Part shown: positions 6,949-15,659 of the stretch, piece after piece | Numbering within the stretch: position 1 is the stretch's first letter | Layout: each line of letters opens with the position of its first letter | Source of the DNA: a virus | DNA: 61,015 nt | IMG/VR virus record: IMGVR_UViG_3300033064_003747 | Coordinates: 1-61,015 of that record | Strand: one strand, 5' to 3' | Program-made: the position numbers and the translations under genes | The notes under the pieces: generated by a model | Databases searched by the model: none | Seen by the model: only the letters and a program-made list of their open reading frames with translations | What the model was told of the DNA's origin: nothing

Positions 6949-8034
6949 TTATTCATACTTACTTCTTCTGTTTAGTTTTAAGCTCTCTTCTCTCTTCCTC
7001 CAGTGGTGTCCTATACAGCCACGCAAGCGAGGAAGTAGGTTTTGTTCCAAGTCATTACTTTCTACTTCTTTTATCAATTTTTCCATAGTTCCTTGGAAAT
7101 CAAGATAGGCAGCATCAATAGTACGACCTTTCATTTTCCAAAAGCCTTCACTGACCATCCAAGATATACAGCTTCCTATGTCGTCGATTCCATAGTCATA
7201 GTATATGGGAAATTCAACTTCTCTTATTTTACCTGTTAGCTTGTTCTTTGATATTTTTACTTTGCAGTTGATTCCTATCTGTATGTTTCTTTTTCTGATT
7301 CTCTTTGAAACTGCTGTCCATACCTCATGGGTACAATAGAAGTTCAATGCTCTTCCACCACTACGAGTTTTCTTTGTGAAGCTCATAGGGTCTATGTTAT
7401 CTCTGGTCTGGCTTATGATGATAAGCAACGATTCTGTTTTTGCTATCTTGCTTTTTATCTGCCTTAGTATTTGACTCAGCTTTTTCGCCTTTTCCATTCC
7501 GTAAGTGCCTGATATTTTCTTCCCTGCTCTTCTTGCTTCTATTTCCCTATCTGTTTTCTCAAGACCTTCTTCAGAAGCAAGAGCATCAAGGCTATCAAGT
7601 ACATAGACAAAAGGTCTCTCGTCATTCAACCAACCATCTATATAAGATTGGAAATCTTGAATAGTGTCGCTGTTTTTAGAAAGGTACTCTCGCCCTCTAC
7701 TTGCAGAATGGGTCACATCTATTCTGCATGGAGCAACTATTCTCTTACTGGCTTTACCAAACAGCTTCTTCATATTGAATTCATTTGCTGCTTCCACATC
7801 GTCGTAGATGAAAGCATAGTTATCAAACTCTTTTCGCTGAGCCATTTCAGCAAAGCAGGAGAGGGCAAGGAATGTTTTACCACTGCTGGAATCACCTATG
7901 ATGTTCACAATCTTTCCAACCTGCCACCCTCCTGATTCGCTGTCACTTAATGCCAAATTGAATAATGTGGAACCACTCGGCACAAGCAATTTGTTGTCTA
8001 AACTATTATCTTTAGTTGTTTTTGTTCTTTTCAT
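6949..8034 (-). CDS. RecA/UvsX-like recombinase
   Basis: A RecA-fold ATPase that would form filaments on single-stranded DNA and carry out strand exchange. Walker A is GDSSSGKT (residues 47-54 in this numbering) within GGWQVGKIVNIIGDSSSGK; Walker B-like VYVLDSLDAL and a switch region IIISQTRDN follow. The start at 8034 (MKRTKTTKDN) leaves a 34-base gap to the SSB gene; an ATG at 8094 and a GTG at 8118 would add 20-28 basic residues and cannot be excluded. It groups with gp32-like and UvsY-like genes, a T4-type recombination trio. Confidence 0.85.
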   Translation of the reverse strand: MKRTKTTKDNSLDNKLLVPSGSTLFNLALSDSESGGWQVGKIVNIIGDSSSGKTFLALSCFAEMAQRKEFDNYAFIYDDVEAANEFNMKKLFGKASKRIVAPCRIDVTHSASRGREYLSKNSDTIQDFQSYIDGWLNDERPFVYVLDSLDALASEEGLEKTDREIEARRAGKKISGTYGMEKAKKLSQILRQIKSKIAKTESLLIIISQTRDNIDPMSFTKKTRSGGRALNFYCTHEVWTAVSKRIRKRNIQIGINCKVKISKNKLTGKIREVEFPIYYDYGIDDIGSCISWMVSEGFWKMKGRTIDAAYLDFQGTMEKLIKEVESNDLEQNLLPRLRGCIGHHWRKREESLKLNRRSKYE

Positions 8035-8068
8035 TTTTTGAACTACCTGCTCTGCAATATCTTCAGAA

Positions 8069-9109
8069 CTATCTTTTCTTCTTTTTCGTTGCATTTTTCT
8101 TCGTTGGTAATTTTCCACGTTTCTTTTTAGTTTTAGGTTCTACTTCCTCATCGTCATCATCGTCATCGTCTTCGTCTTCGTCGTCATCATCATCTTCTAT
8201 ATCTTCCTCATCCTCATCATCATCGTCATCTTCATCATCGTCTAAGTCTTCTATGTCATCTTCATCGTCATCATCTATGTCTTCATCATAGTCGTCATCT
8301 TCTTCTACTCGTTTCTTTCTTTCAGGAGGTTCGGGCATATCATCATCGTCGTCGTCCATGTCATCATCTTCAGATTTTGTAGCGATAGAGCCTCCAATAA
8401 AGGCTGTTTCCAGTTCCTCATAGGTGGGGATCATCAGGCACTTATCGAAACATACAACACCTTTTAGAATAGACTCATCATAGTCGTCTCTATCTTTGAA
8501 ATCTATTCTGGTTGCTTTGAAATACGAACCCTTTCTAAAGGTTTCTTCAGACCAGCGGACTTTTAAGGTCTTACCACCTTCTAAGTCAAATGATACATCA
8601 TCATCGCCTTCTGTTTCTCTTGCTCTTATTTCTTCCTCAATCTTATCACCAAAGAGGAAGGTAGACACTTCTAATACTTTTATTGTACTGTCATCTGAAC
8701 TAACGTCAATGACGTTGACAAGTTCTCGTTCTTTTGGTTTCAATGCTTTTACAATATCATCGTCAGCTTCTGGATCTCGCCTTAACCTTTGGTACTCTTC
8801 ACAGATAGGGCAGGGCAATCCTTTATTCAGTAGTGGACAAAGATAAGTCCTACCTTCAGGACCGATGTCTCTGTGAGTGTAGATTAATCTCCTCCACCAG
8901 CTTTCACCAACAGGTATTTCCTCAGGATGTTTCTTGTCTACTACTTTATATGGAATTATATCCAATCTCATTGTACCTCCCCGAAGTTTTAGTGGTTCAA
9001 CTCCTTCAGGAAGGTTGATATAAATTCCTATTTTATATTTATCCTTTCTCTCTTGTGCTTGTTTGCTTATTCTTTCTGACATCAGTGATCTTTTCTTCTT
9101 TTTCTTCAT
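8069..9109 (-). CDS. gp32-like single-stranded DNA-binding protein with long acidic tail
   Basis: A 346-residue protein. After a basic N-terminus comes a core with a zinc site H79, C91, C100, C103 (YLCPLLNKGLPCPIC), whose spacing closely matches that of T4 gp32. From about residue 245 it changes to a tail made largely of Asp and Glu, then ends in about 22 Lys/Arg-rich residues. The acidic tail of gp32 recruits other replication proteins; the extra basic tip is unusual. ATG at 9109 follows AGGAGAG. It should coat single strands during replication and recombination. Confidence 0.82.
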   Translation of the reverse strand: MKKKKKRSLMSERISKQAQERKDKYKIGIYINLPEGVEPLKLRGGTMRLDIIPYKVVDKKHPEEIPVGESWWRRLIYTHRDIGPEGRTYLCPLLNKGLPCPICEEYQRLRRDPEADDDIVKALKPKERELVNVIDVSSDDSTIKVLEVSTFLFGDKIEEEIRARETEGDDDVSFDLEGGKTLKVRWSEETFRKGSYFKATRIDFKDRDDYDESILKGVVCFDKCLMIPTYEELETAFIGGSIATKSEDDDMDDDDDDMPEPPERKKRVEEDDDYDEDIDDDDEDDIEDLDDDEDDDDDEDEEDIEDDDDDEDEDDDDDDDEEVEPKTKKKRGKLPTKKNATKKKKR

Positions 9110-9257
9110 CTTTCTCTCCTAAGTTGTTCTTTGAATTTTTCGATTCCTTAATTGATCTTATTATTGCTAACGTGATAATTCTCGCAGCAATGTAAAGCCA
9201 AAATAAAATTCCAATAGCTAATATGATTACTAAGAAGCTGTCCACGAAGCTGTTCAT
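9039..9257 (-). CDS. Small membrane protein overlapping the SSB start
   Basis: A 72-residue protein with one long hydrophobic helix (about residues 7-33) and a very charged tail (KNSKNNLGEKDEEKEEK). Its start overlaps the UvsY-like stop as ATGA; its last 71 bases overlap the beginning of the SSB gene in another frame. The ribosome site is poor, so it would rely on coupling. Coding status is likely but not certain. Confidence 0.5.
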   Translation of the reverse strand: MNSFVDSFLVIILAIGILFWLYIAARIITLAIIRSIKESKNSKNNLGEKDEEKEEKITDVRKNKQTSTREKG

Positions 9258-9751
9258 GGGTTTTGTTTTGAAGACCTCATTATGCTTTTTGTTTTTTTAC
9301 GGAGTGTTTTCTTTATTTGATCTTTTTTTTCAGGGGAAGTTGTGTGTGGCAATTCAGGTGTTGAGAAATAACTTTGCCCATGGAGCCTCACAAGGTTTTC
9401 AAGAGCATCTTTTCGCTGGTCAAAAGCCTTAACAGCACCCATCAGAAGACTATATTTATATTGAGCTTCAATATATTCTTTGTGCGACTCAATGTATTCG
9501 GGAGTAGTGATGATAGTAGCTTCGATAGAATTTTCAGTGGTTTTAGATAAATGAAATCTTTCTGGATTTTTTCTAATTGTCAAGTCTAATTCAGCTTTGG
9601 TGTAATCTGCTGTTTCTTTTGCTTCATCAAGTTCTCGTCTTGCTATTGATGCCGCCTCTGAATATTTCATAAACAGTTTAGGTTGCATAAGCCATTCCTG
9701 TTCTAAAGCATCAAGATCAATAGCAAGTTCTTCTTTGTAATTGTACTCCAT
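9254..9751 (-). CDS. Probable UvsY-like recombination mediator
   Basis: A 165-residue, mostly helical protein with the layout of UvsY-type mediators: an N-terminal helix (DLDALEQEWLMQPKLFMKYS), a charged helical middle (ARRELDEAKETADYTKAEL), and a C-terminal helix of the form YKYSLLMGAVKAFDQRKDAL. UvsY loads UvsX recombinase onto gp32-coated DNA, and here the gene stands beside gp32-like and RecA/UvsX-like genes. Direct sequence identity to UvsY is weak, so the name rests on pattern and context. ATG follows AAAGGAC. Confidence 0.55.
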   Translation of the reverse strand: MEYNYKEELAIDLDALEQEWLMQPKLFMKYSEAASIARRELDEAKETADYTKAELDLTIRKNPERFHLSKTTENSIEATIITTPEYIESHKEYIEAQYKYSLLMGAVKAFDQRKDALENLVRLHGQSYFSTPELPHTTSPEKKDQIKKTLRKKTKSIMRSSKQNP

Positions 9752-9789
9752 TTTTAGTCCTTTTCATTTTTAACCTTTATTTGCTATTA

Positions 9790-9803
9790 CTATATTATTG
9801 ACA
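9790..9803 (-). promoter_or_regulatory. Candidate phage promoter motif (TGTCAATAATATAG)
   Basis: Read leftward, the site is TGTCAATAATATAG, about 39-52 bases before the UvsY-like start. The core TGTCAATAATA recurs at 18.89 and 22.41 kb, each time shortly before the first gene of a leftward block and in the same orientation. It does not show a normal sigma-70 pair of hexamers, so it may be read by an altered polymerase, possibly with the sigma-like factor encoded at 23768-24298. Confidence 0.4.
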
Positions 9804-9830
9804 TCAAGTTGAATTTTTTACTTTTATTTT

Positions 9831-10751
9831 TTACTTTTTATTTTGTGAAAACACTTCATAGCAAGCCATTAACAAACCAGTCTTACCTGTAGAATAGAAA
9901 TCATCTCTGAAAGAATCCATGATAAGATATATCTCTGATCTATCTCTCCTTAAGAGAATACTACTACAATATCCTAAGACAGCTCTACGAGTTTCTTCTA
10001 TGTCTTGATTATTTAATGAAGATATTATTTTTGTTATTTCTGACCAAGAACTCTTTGATACTAAAGCACGGCATAGTTCTATTGCTTGGTTCTGTTCTGC
10101 TGAAGTTTGCTTTATAATTGATTTCGCTGCGTTTTCTGGGACAGCCAGTACCTTCTCAAGAATTATCAAAGCTGTTCGGGGGCAACCAAGAGATTCTGCA
10201 CATATCATTTCCAATATTTCCTCTGAAACATTTTTATCTTCAACCTCTGCAACAGCTTTCATTAGTTCTGTAAGCTCATCATCATTGAGGAGCTGCATGG
10301 AAAATTGTGTGCAACGGTTCCTAATCGTCCCTAACAGTTTTAGGGGCTCTGTGGTACACAATATAAAATAAACACCTTCTGGGGGGCATTCTAATGTCTT
10401 CAGGAGGGCATTTTGGGCATCGTTGGTGAGCTTATGGGCTTCATCCAGTATCCAGACCTTTACTTTACCATCTATTGGAACGAGTTTAGCTTGGAAGATA
10501 ACATCTCGAATGGTATCTATGCCTCTGAAGTCAGCAGTATTGAGTTCTTTCAAATCACGCACACCACACTTCAGCTTTTTCGCTATTATTCTTGCTATTG
10601 TAGTTTTCCCTGTTCCGGAAGGTCCTGAAAAGAGGAAGGCGTGTGGGATATCCTTTTTGTCATCAAGCATAGGTTCCAGTAATTCCATTGTCTTTGAATT
10701 ACCTCTCATTTCTTCGAACTCTTCAGGTCTATAAGTTATGTGATACGGCAT
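9831..10751 (-). CDS. DNA polymerase clamp loader subunit (gp44/RFC/DnaX-like AAA+ ATPase)
   Basis: A 306-residue AAA+ ATPase: Walker A GPSGTGKT (43-50), Walker B LDEAH (102-106), followed by ALLKTLECPPEGVYFILCTT and an RNRC arginine-finger box, then a helical collar domain. It loads the sliding clamp (probably the product of 17417-18154) for the family A polymerase. ATG 10751 is preferred because GGGAGG precedes it; the upstream TTG is not needed. Only one loader gene is seen, so the complex may be homomeric or recruit host subunits. Confidence 0.85.
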   Translation of the reverse strand: MPYHITYRPEEFEEMRGNSKTMELLEPMLDDKKDIPHAFLFSGPSGTGKTTIARIIAKKLKCGVRDLKELNTADFRGIDTIRDVIFQAKLVPIDGKVKVWILDEAHKLTNDAQNALLKTLECPPEGVYFILCTTEPLKLLGTIRNRCTQFSMQLLNDDELTELMKAVAEVEDKNVSEEILEMICAESLGCPRTALIILEKVLAVPENAAKSIIKQTSAEQNQAIELCRALVSKSSWSEITKIISSLNNQDIEETRRAVLGYCSSILLRRDRSEIYLIMDSFRDDFYSTGKTGLLMACYEVFSQNKK

Positions 10752-10752
10752 T

Positions 10753-11238
10753 TTAGAACCTCCCAATCATATCAATAAGAGAAAAAGATTTTTGTTCAAC
10801 TCTATCTTCAAATTTTTCCAAGATATTAGAAGCTGCCCACAACCTTGATATATCAAAATGTCTTTTTGATATTGTTTCTTGCACATTGTTATGGTGATAC
10901 TTACCGCATTCATAGGGACGGATAGGATAGATATCACATTTACCATCCTCTCTGTGAAACACACACTCTCCTCTTGGGTCAGCAGGATACTGAATATTGT
11001 AATTCCCTTTGATGTTAGGAGCAAGAATTAAAATCATACTGCCATCAGCATTCCACCAATCTATTGCCAGTTTATTAGCTTTTTCATAGTTGGTGGTGTA
11101 ATCTACTAACAGTTCTTCAAGATCATTGACCATCCAGTATTTCAGTAACAAAGGTACTTGCTCTGGTACAAACCATCCTGGTTTTTCTGAACAAGCTCCT
11201 TGGCAGGTCAAACATTCGCATGAACTAAACTCCATCAT
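10753..11238 (-). CDS. YkgJ-type cysteine-cluster (Fe-S) protein
   Basis: A 161-residue protein with an N-terminal Cys set (C7, C9, C12, C16) and a second one in GECVFHREDGKCDIYPIRP followed by YEC, the hallmark of YkgJ / CxxCx(n)C cluster proteins, presumed to hold an iron-sulfur or zinc centre. It overlaps the polymerase stop by ATGA and is followed two bases later by the clamp loader. Its biochemical role is not known; the placement among polymerase genes suggests a link to replication or to the iron-sulfur enzymes in this operon. Confidence 0.75.
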   Translation of the reverse strand: MMEFSSCECLTCQGACSEKPGWFVPEQVPLLLKYWMVNDLEELLVDYTTNYEKANKLAIDWWNADGSMILILAPNIKGNYNIQYPADPRGECVFHREDGKCDIYPIRPYECGKYHHNNVQETISKRHFDISRLWAASNILEKFEDRVEQKSFSLIDMIGRF

Positions 11239-12581
11239 TTTATTTCCTCCTTTTCATACCAACTTTTGTTTATTGGGGCTATTTCTATTTCTACTTCTAA
11301 AGGAACGATGATCCAATCCCATTCCTTTCGTATGTCTTTACACATGATTTGTTTGACCTTTGGAATAACAATATCTCTTTCCTCTGGATCAAGGTCAAAT
11401 ACAATAGAGTCATGAATTTGTCCTATTATACGAGTATTTAATTTTTCTTCTTTTAACCATTTGTTTATCTGAATCAAAGACCAAAGAAGACAATGAAATG
11501 CAGAGCCTTGTACTGGATAGTTAATGACATCGTTTCTTTTCATTAACCCACTGCAACGAAACCCTGTCAATGTATCAAGGTAGCCTTGTTCTAAGTATTG
11601 ATTATAGAACTCATCCTTCCATGCAGTATATACAGGGAATCTTTTGTACCAGAAGTTTCTCTCTATTCTTTTGATATGATTTTCAAATTTCTTATAAGAA
11701 ACCATCCCTTGTTCTTTCAGGTGTTGCTTCAAAGGAGTCCCTTGTTTTGTTATCAATTTCAATTCTTTAGTAGCTTTCCAAAGATGTTCTGCACAACTTA
11801 TATAGTAATCACCATAGAACTCTGGAAATACAAACATGTTCTTTCCACAATATCGTATTTCTTTTGTGATTTGGTTTTTATTGAGAATATAACATTCCAT
11901 TGCCATGTCTCGATGGAGATCTTTTGTAGAATCTTGGATGTATGATATCATAGTGGGATCTTGGTGGTAGCAAGCAGAAACACGGATTTCCGCACCGTCG
12001 TAATCTACCTCCATTAATTGATGCCCTTCTCTGGGAATAAATATTGTCCGAATCAATTTCTTTATCTTAGGATCTCGTACAGGAATGTTCTGAAAGTTTG
12101 GTTTGTCCGAAGAACTTCTATAAGTTTTTACAGTGTGAAGATTGAAAGAAGGGCGAATGTACCCATCACATTCAAACCTGACAATTCCATCTAAGTATGT
12201 GTTCTTAGCTTTATTCAGTTTACGCAGTTCAAGAAGATCCTTAACCATAGGAATATCTAACATTCCTAAAGCCTCTTGATCAACAGAAGACTTTCCAGTA
12301 GGAGTCAGCTTAGGAGCCTTATACCCCATATAATTAAACAATACTTCTCCTAATTGATGATTAGAATCCATATTGAATTTATTCTTATAAATAGATTTCC
12401 ACTTTTTTACTTCCTCACTCTCTTCTATTATGATTCTTTTCTTGCGAATTCGCTTTGTCAGCTTAATCTCCTGTTTCTTACAATATTCTTTATCAATACG
12501 AATACCATTAGCTTCTATGTCAGCCAAAGCTAAAGTTCCATCGTGCATTAATTGATATGCATCTATAGTTGAGAGGCTCAT
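11235..12581 (-). CDS. polA: Family A DNA polymerase, polymerase domain only
   Basis: A 448-residue protein covering only the polymerase part of PolA. Motif A is DYDGAEIRVSA (canonical catalytic Asp and steric-gate Glu kept), motif B is KEIRYCGKNMFVFPEFYG (Arg, Lys, Phe and Tyr-Gly kept), and motif C is QIHDSIVFDLD, in which the usual HDE is HDS. No 3'-5' exonuclease domain is present; that lies in the adjacent gene, fused to a uracil-DNA glycosylase. ATGA overlaps on both sides tie it to those neighbours. It is the phage replicative polymerase. Confidence 0.9.
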   Translation of the reverse strand: MSLSTIDAYQLMHDGTLALADIEANGIRIDKEYCKKQEIKLTKRIRKKRIIIEESEEVKKWKSIYKNKFNMDSNHQLGEVLFNYMGYKAPKLTPTGKSSVDQEALGMLDIPMVKDLLELRKLNKAKNTYLDGIVRFECDGYIRPSFNLHTVKTYRSSSDKPNFQNIPVRDPKIKKLIRTIFIPREGHQLMEVDYDGAEIRVSACYHQDPTMISYIQDSTKDLHRDMAMECYILNKNQITKEIRYCGKNMFVFPEFYGDYYISCAEHLWKATKELKLITKQGTPLKQHLKEQGMVSYKKFENHIKRIERNFWYKRFPVYTAWKDEFYNQYLEQGYLDTLTGFRCSGLMKRNDVINYPVQGSAFHCLLWSLIQINKWLKEEKLNTRIIGQIHDSIVFDLDPEERDIVIPKVKQIMCKDIRKEWDWIIVPLEVEIEIAPINKSWYEKEEIK

Positions 12582-13789
12582 GTTCTTTCCTTCATCTCTC
12601 TTATCTGTTTATTCGCTAACCTGAATTCATACAAAGCATCAAGTGCCACATAAGGAAGCAGGTCTTCCAATGGACATTCATCTATTCTGTTAAGCCCATT
12701 AATATCTTTTGGATCAACCAACCGGAAGTAAGGTTTGATATGGGATGAGTAATCTGTCACACCAAAGTTTGCATAGACTTGAAAGTCTAATGATGTTATC
12801 TTTGGTCTATTATCAAGGATGTGTGCGGCTTGCATAGTATCCCACTTCCATCCAACAACATCACACTCCAAACAAGCCTTGCTCCAAGCATGTTCAAACT
12901 TGATGTTAGCGGCATACTTATGTATCTTTGGGTGTTTCAAGACTTTACACAACATCTTTTTGTTTTCATCTTTGAGGGGGAATGCTGTTACTCTGTTTTT
13001 ACTGTAAGCAATAGCACAGGCTACAATCCTATGTCCTTTGGAAACATAGGGTTTTAGTCCTGTTGTTTCATAATCAATTGCAATATTCAATGGAGCTTTC
13101 ACTAACAACCAGTGTAGGAACCTATCTATTTGTTTGGGATCTGTTGTTATCCTGACACATTCCCTCTCATCTCTGTAAAGTGGGATTATTTCACTGTTCT
13201 TTATTAGAGACAGTGCTTGTTTAAGATCCTGTTCAAATATTAATTCTGCTACATCTTCAGTGGTGTGTCGTTGGACATAGCTGGGATGATAGGTAGGACA
13301 GACCCAAGCATTCACTTCTCTATCAGGAATAATGAGCCCTCTCCATTTAGTGATACCCCCCAACTTACCCTTCCAACGGTGTCCAAGAAAGGACTGTAAA
13401 GCTGTGCCACCAAGAAGGATAATCAACTTTGGTTTTGATTTCTCTATCTCTGTGAATACTTTTACTCGACAAGCTCCTATTTCCTTATCTGTAGGAGTCC
13501 TATTTCCTGGAGGACGGCAACATACAGCGTTCGTCTTTCTACAATCCTCATCCAGATCGTAGCCTAATAGTTTTAATTTCTTTCTAAAGAACTGCCCTGC
13601 CTTCCCAACCAATTGAGTATTCTCTTCATCTTCAACTCCACCCGGAGCTTCTGCCACAATAAGAATACCCTTCTTCCCTTTTCCTGTAACTCGCATCTTG
13701 GGGGATTGACATAGAAGATAGAGTCCACAAGAAGAGCATAGTGGGCGTGATTTTTTGTTACGACTTGGAAAGAATCCTCTTTTCAACAT
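12578..13789 (-). CDS. Family 4 uracil-DNA glycosylase fused to 3'-5' exonuclease
   Basis: A 403-residue two-domain protein. Residues 1-200 are a family 4 glycosylase: C18, C21, C91 and C107 as likely 4Fe-4S ligands, the EAPGGVEDE motif, the CRPPGNRTP stretch and the TYHPSYV motif. Residues 225-403 are a DnaQ/PolA-type proofreading domain (IAIDYETTG, NIKFEHAW, ALDALYEF). Together with the separate polymerase gene this gives a replicase in which base-excision and proofreading activities share a chain. It overlaps the polymerase gene by ATGA, so the products are made together. Confidence 0.87.
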   Translation of the reverse strand: MLKRGFFPSRNKKSRPLCSSCGLYLLCQSPKMRVTGKGKKGILIVAEAPGGVEDEENTQLVGKAGQFFRKKLKLLGYDLDEDCRKTNAVCCRPPGNRTPTDKEIGACRVKVFTEIEKSKPKLIILLGGTALQSFLGHRWKGKLGGITKWRGLIIPDREVNAWVCPTYHPSYVQRHTTEDVAELIFEQDLKQALSLIKNSEIIPLYRDERECVRITTDPKQIDRFLHWLLVKAPLNIAIDYETTGLKPYVSKGHRIVACAIAYSKNRVTAFPLKDENKKMLCKVLKHPKIHKYAANIKFEHAWSKACLECDVVGWKWDTMQAAHILDNRPKITSLDFQVYANFGVTDYSSHIKPYFRLVDPKDINGLNRIDECPLEDLLPYVALDALYEFRLANKQIREMKERT

Positions 13790-14820
13790 TATACCGCCAT
13801 GTATTTTTTGTATTGGTTATTTCTGGTGGGGAAAAGTTTGTTCTTTAAGAGTTTATTCCATGCTGCTTGTCTTTCCCATTTTCTTAATCGTGGTTTAGTC
13901 AAGGTATCAACACATGCTGCCCTCTTTATGTACTTAACATCCTCCTCTGTAGGTAATGGTAATGTCTTCTTACCCATTCTATCAGGCAAAAGACCAACTC
14001 TATGTCCACGTGAATTACAACCATAGCAAGGTCGGAATGTTCTTAAGCCATTGTATAGAAACCTTCTCGCTGTCATGAATCTTTCATTCTGCCACACTTC
14101 TTCTGCTGACCTTGTTAGAATATTTCCACAGTAGTATTCGCCCCTCCAGTCATTGCAACACAGGACAACTTTACCATCGAACCTGACAGGAAATTCGCGG
14201 AATGGTCGGGGACATCTCTTGCCTATGTATCCATAATCTGGAGGGGCTGCAATTGCCGCCATATTATTACATATTCTTATTTTATAATCAGCCTTTTTGA
14301 TATCTCTAAAGAAGATTATGATATGTTTCTTTATTCCTATTCTTGAGTAGGGGTTGATCCCATCATCTGGATATCTATATACATTTTCAAATTCATACTT
14401 GATCCTTGGATATATTTGATTATATATATTTGCATGAGAGTATTCTTCAATTGCAAGTATGTTCACATACTTCATCAGTTCTTTTATTTTACTGACTGTA
14501 TTCTTTACCAGTCCACCACCATTAGTAGTGAGTAGGATCTGGTTTTCGCTAAGTCTTTCCCTAAAGATAGAAACTATTTCTAAGAGATTTGGATTCATAG
14601 TATCTTCTCCACGAATTCCAAATTCTATCTTTGAGTTCCACCCTGTTTTCTTAAGATTGTCAGCTATGGTTTTTGCCATGTCAACGGTTAGGAAAGAATA
14701 CTGTCCCTTCTTCACATCTATCCCATTGATACCACAAAAACTGCAACTCAAATTACAGCCTTGAGTGAGCTCTAACTTCAGTGTGTTAGGTTGATCTTGT
14801 CGAGTGATTGTTCTTTTCAT
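13789..14820 (-). CDS. Radical SAM enzyme with SPASM-like C-terminal Cys cluster
   Basis: A 343-residue protein. The radical SAM 4Fe-4S site is C22-x3-C26-x2-C29 (GCNLSCSFCG). A C-terminal Cys-rich region (KRCPRPF, then DGKVVLCCNDW, YYCGN, CYGCNSRG) looks like a SPASM/twitch domain holding extra clusters. The substrate is not known. It starts MKRT like several other genes here. It lies between the glycosylase/exonuclease gene (TAATG overlap) and the glycosyltransferase gene (ATGA), so it is expressed with the replication genes and could modify nucleotides, DNA or a peptide. Confidence 0.82.
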   Translation of the reverse strand: MKRTITRQDQPNTLKLELTQGCNLSCSFCGINGIDVKKGQYSFLTVDMAKTIADNLKKTGWNSKIEFGIRGEDTMNPNLLEIVSIFRERLSENQILLTTNGGGLVKNTVSKIKELMKYVNILAIEEYSHANIYNQIYPRIKYEFENVYRYPDDGINPYSRIGIKKHIIIFFRDIKKADYKIRICNNMAAIAAPPDYGYIGKRCPRPFREFPVRFDGKVVLCCNDWRGEYYCGNILTRSAEEVWQNERFMTARRFLYNGLRTFRPCYGCNSRGHRVGLLPDRMGKKTLPLPTEEDVKYIKRAACVDTLTKPRLRKWERQAAWNKLLKNKLFPTRNNQYKKYMAV

Positions 14821-15659
14821 AAGAATTTAGAGATTCCTCTTTTAGGTTTTCTTATTCCAAATCGGTATGCTTTCTTCCAATGAACAATAACATCTGTTCT
14901 TGTGATAAATCCATCTTTGTCTTTCTTAAAGCCTATCCAGCTACCTTTTGTCTTCTTCTCTTTTACAGTTACAAACATAGGATGTTTTTGCTTTAAGAAC
15001 AAGGCACTTCGTTTCTGTATCTCCTGTGTGCGGTACAGGGAACATCCCCCTTCGGCATTTGAACCAGAATCACTCTGGGCATATTTGTACAGGACTCTGT
15101 TCTTGTGTCCTTTTTCTAAGAAACAAAGATTCATATGAAAATCTTCCATTACAAACGTATCAATAGGATCAAACACTGCCCCTACTTTATTGAACACCTC
15201 TTTGTTTACAGCATAGCAACGAGTTACTCTCGTTATGTCAGTGTGATCTTCTGGAACTCTGTTGTTCCCCATACGGCAACTTATACCGACTATGGGTATA
15301 TTTTGCATTGTCAAGTGGAAGGTGACTTCTCTTAACATGCTTTCCATTCGGGAAGGTGTCGATCTTTTTAACTTTCCATTCAGCGTCCGTGTGTGAAAAA
15401 CAAGGTCATCATCCATAAAGAATATGAAATCATCCTTTGCATTTTCCATAACCCATTGCCGCTGAGATGGTAGGCACTGCGGAACATCTTTGGGTATTGC
15501 TAATATAGGAAACGTATTAGCAGTTCTATAATTCTGAACCTGATCATGTGGAACAACAATACAGGCAAACTTTCGCCAACGGTCAGGCATCTGTTCGGTT
15601 GTGATTATTTTTTTATCTGCTCTGTGAGAGGAGTTAATGAATATTGCTATAGTTCTCAT
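14817..15659 (-). CDS. Glycosyltransferase-like protein (GT-A fold) in the replication operon
   Basis: A 280-residue protein with a GT-A layout: an N-terminal Rossmann-like half, then RQWVMENAKDDFIFFMDDDL, where the DDD is the likely metal and nucleotide-sugar site, followed by VGISCRMGNN and VMEDFHMNLCFLEKG. It resembles the family of phage transferases that have been proposed to add sugars to modified DNA bases, but I cannot separate these from protein or lipid glycosyltransferases by eye. It is coupled by ATGA to radical SAM genes on both sides. Confidence 0.68.
   Translation of the reverse strand: MRTIAIFINSSHRADKKIITTEQMPDRWRKFACIVVPHDQVQNYRTANTFPILAIPKDVPQCLPSQRQWVMENAKDDFIFFMDDDLVFHTRTLNGKLKRSTPSRMESMLREVTFHLTMQNIPIVGISCRMGNNRVPEDHTDITRVTRCYAVNKEVFNKVGAVFDPIDTFVMEDFHMNLCFLEKGHKNRVLYKYAQSDSGSNAEGGCSLYRTQEIQKRSALFLKQKHPMFVTVKEKKTKGSWIGFKKDKDGFITRTDVIVHWKKAYRFGIRKPKRGISKFL

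Noticed and set aside
8145-8380. TCATCG-type repeats resembling a CRISPR or microsatellite locus
   Set aside because: They are the coding sequence of the acidic tail of the SSB-like protein; there are no spacers. The long Ser-rich frame on the other strand is its mir­ror image.
9795-9803. TTGACA on the + strand as a -35 box
   Set aside because: All nearby genes run leftward and no rightward gene follows. The same bases read leftward form the shared TGTCAATAATA element, which fits the gene direction.
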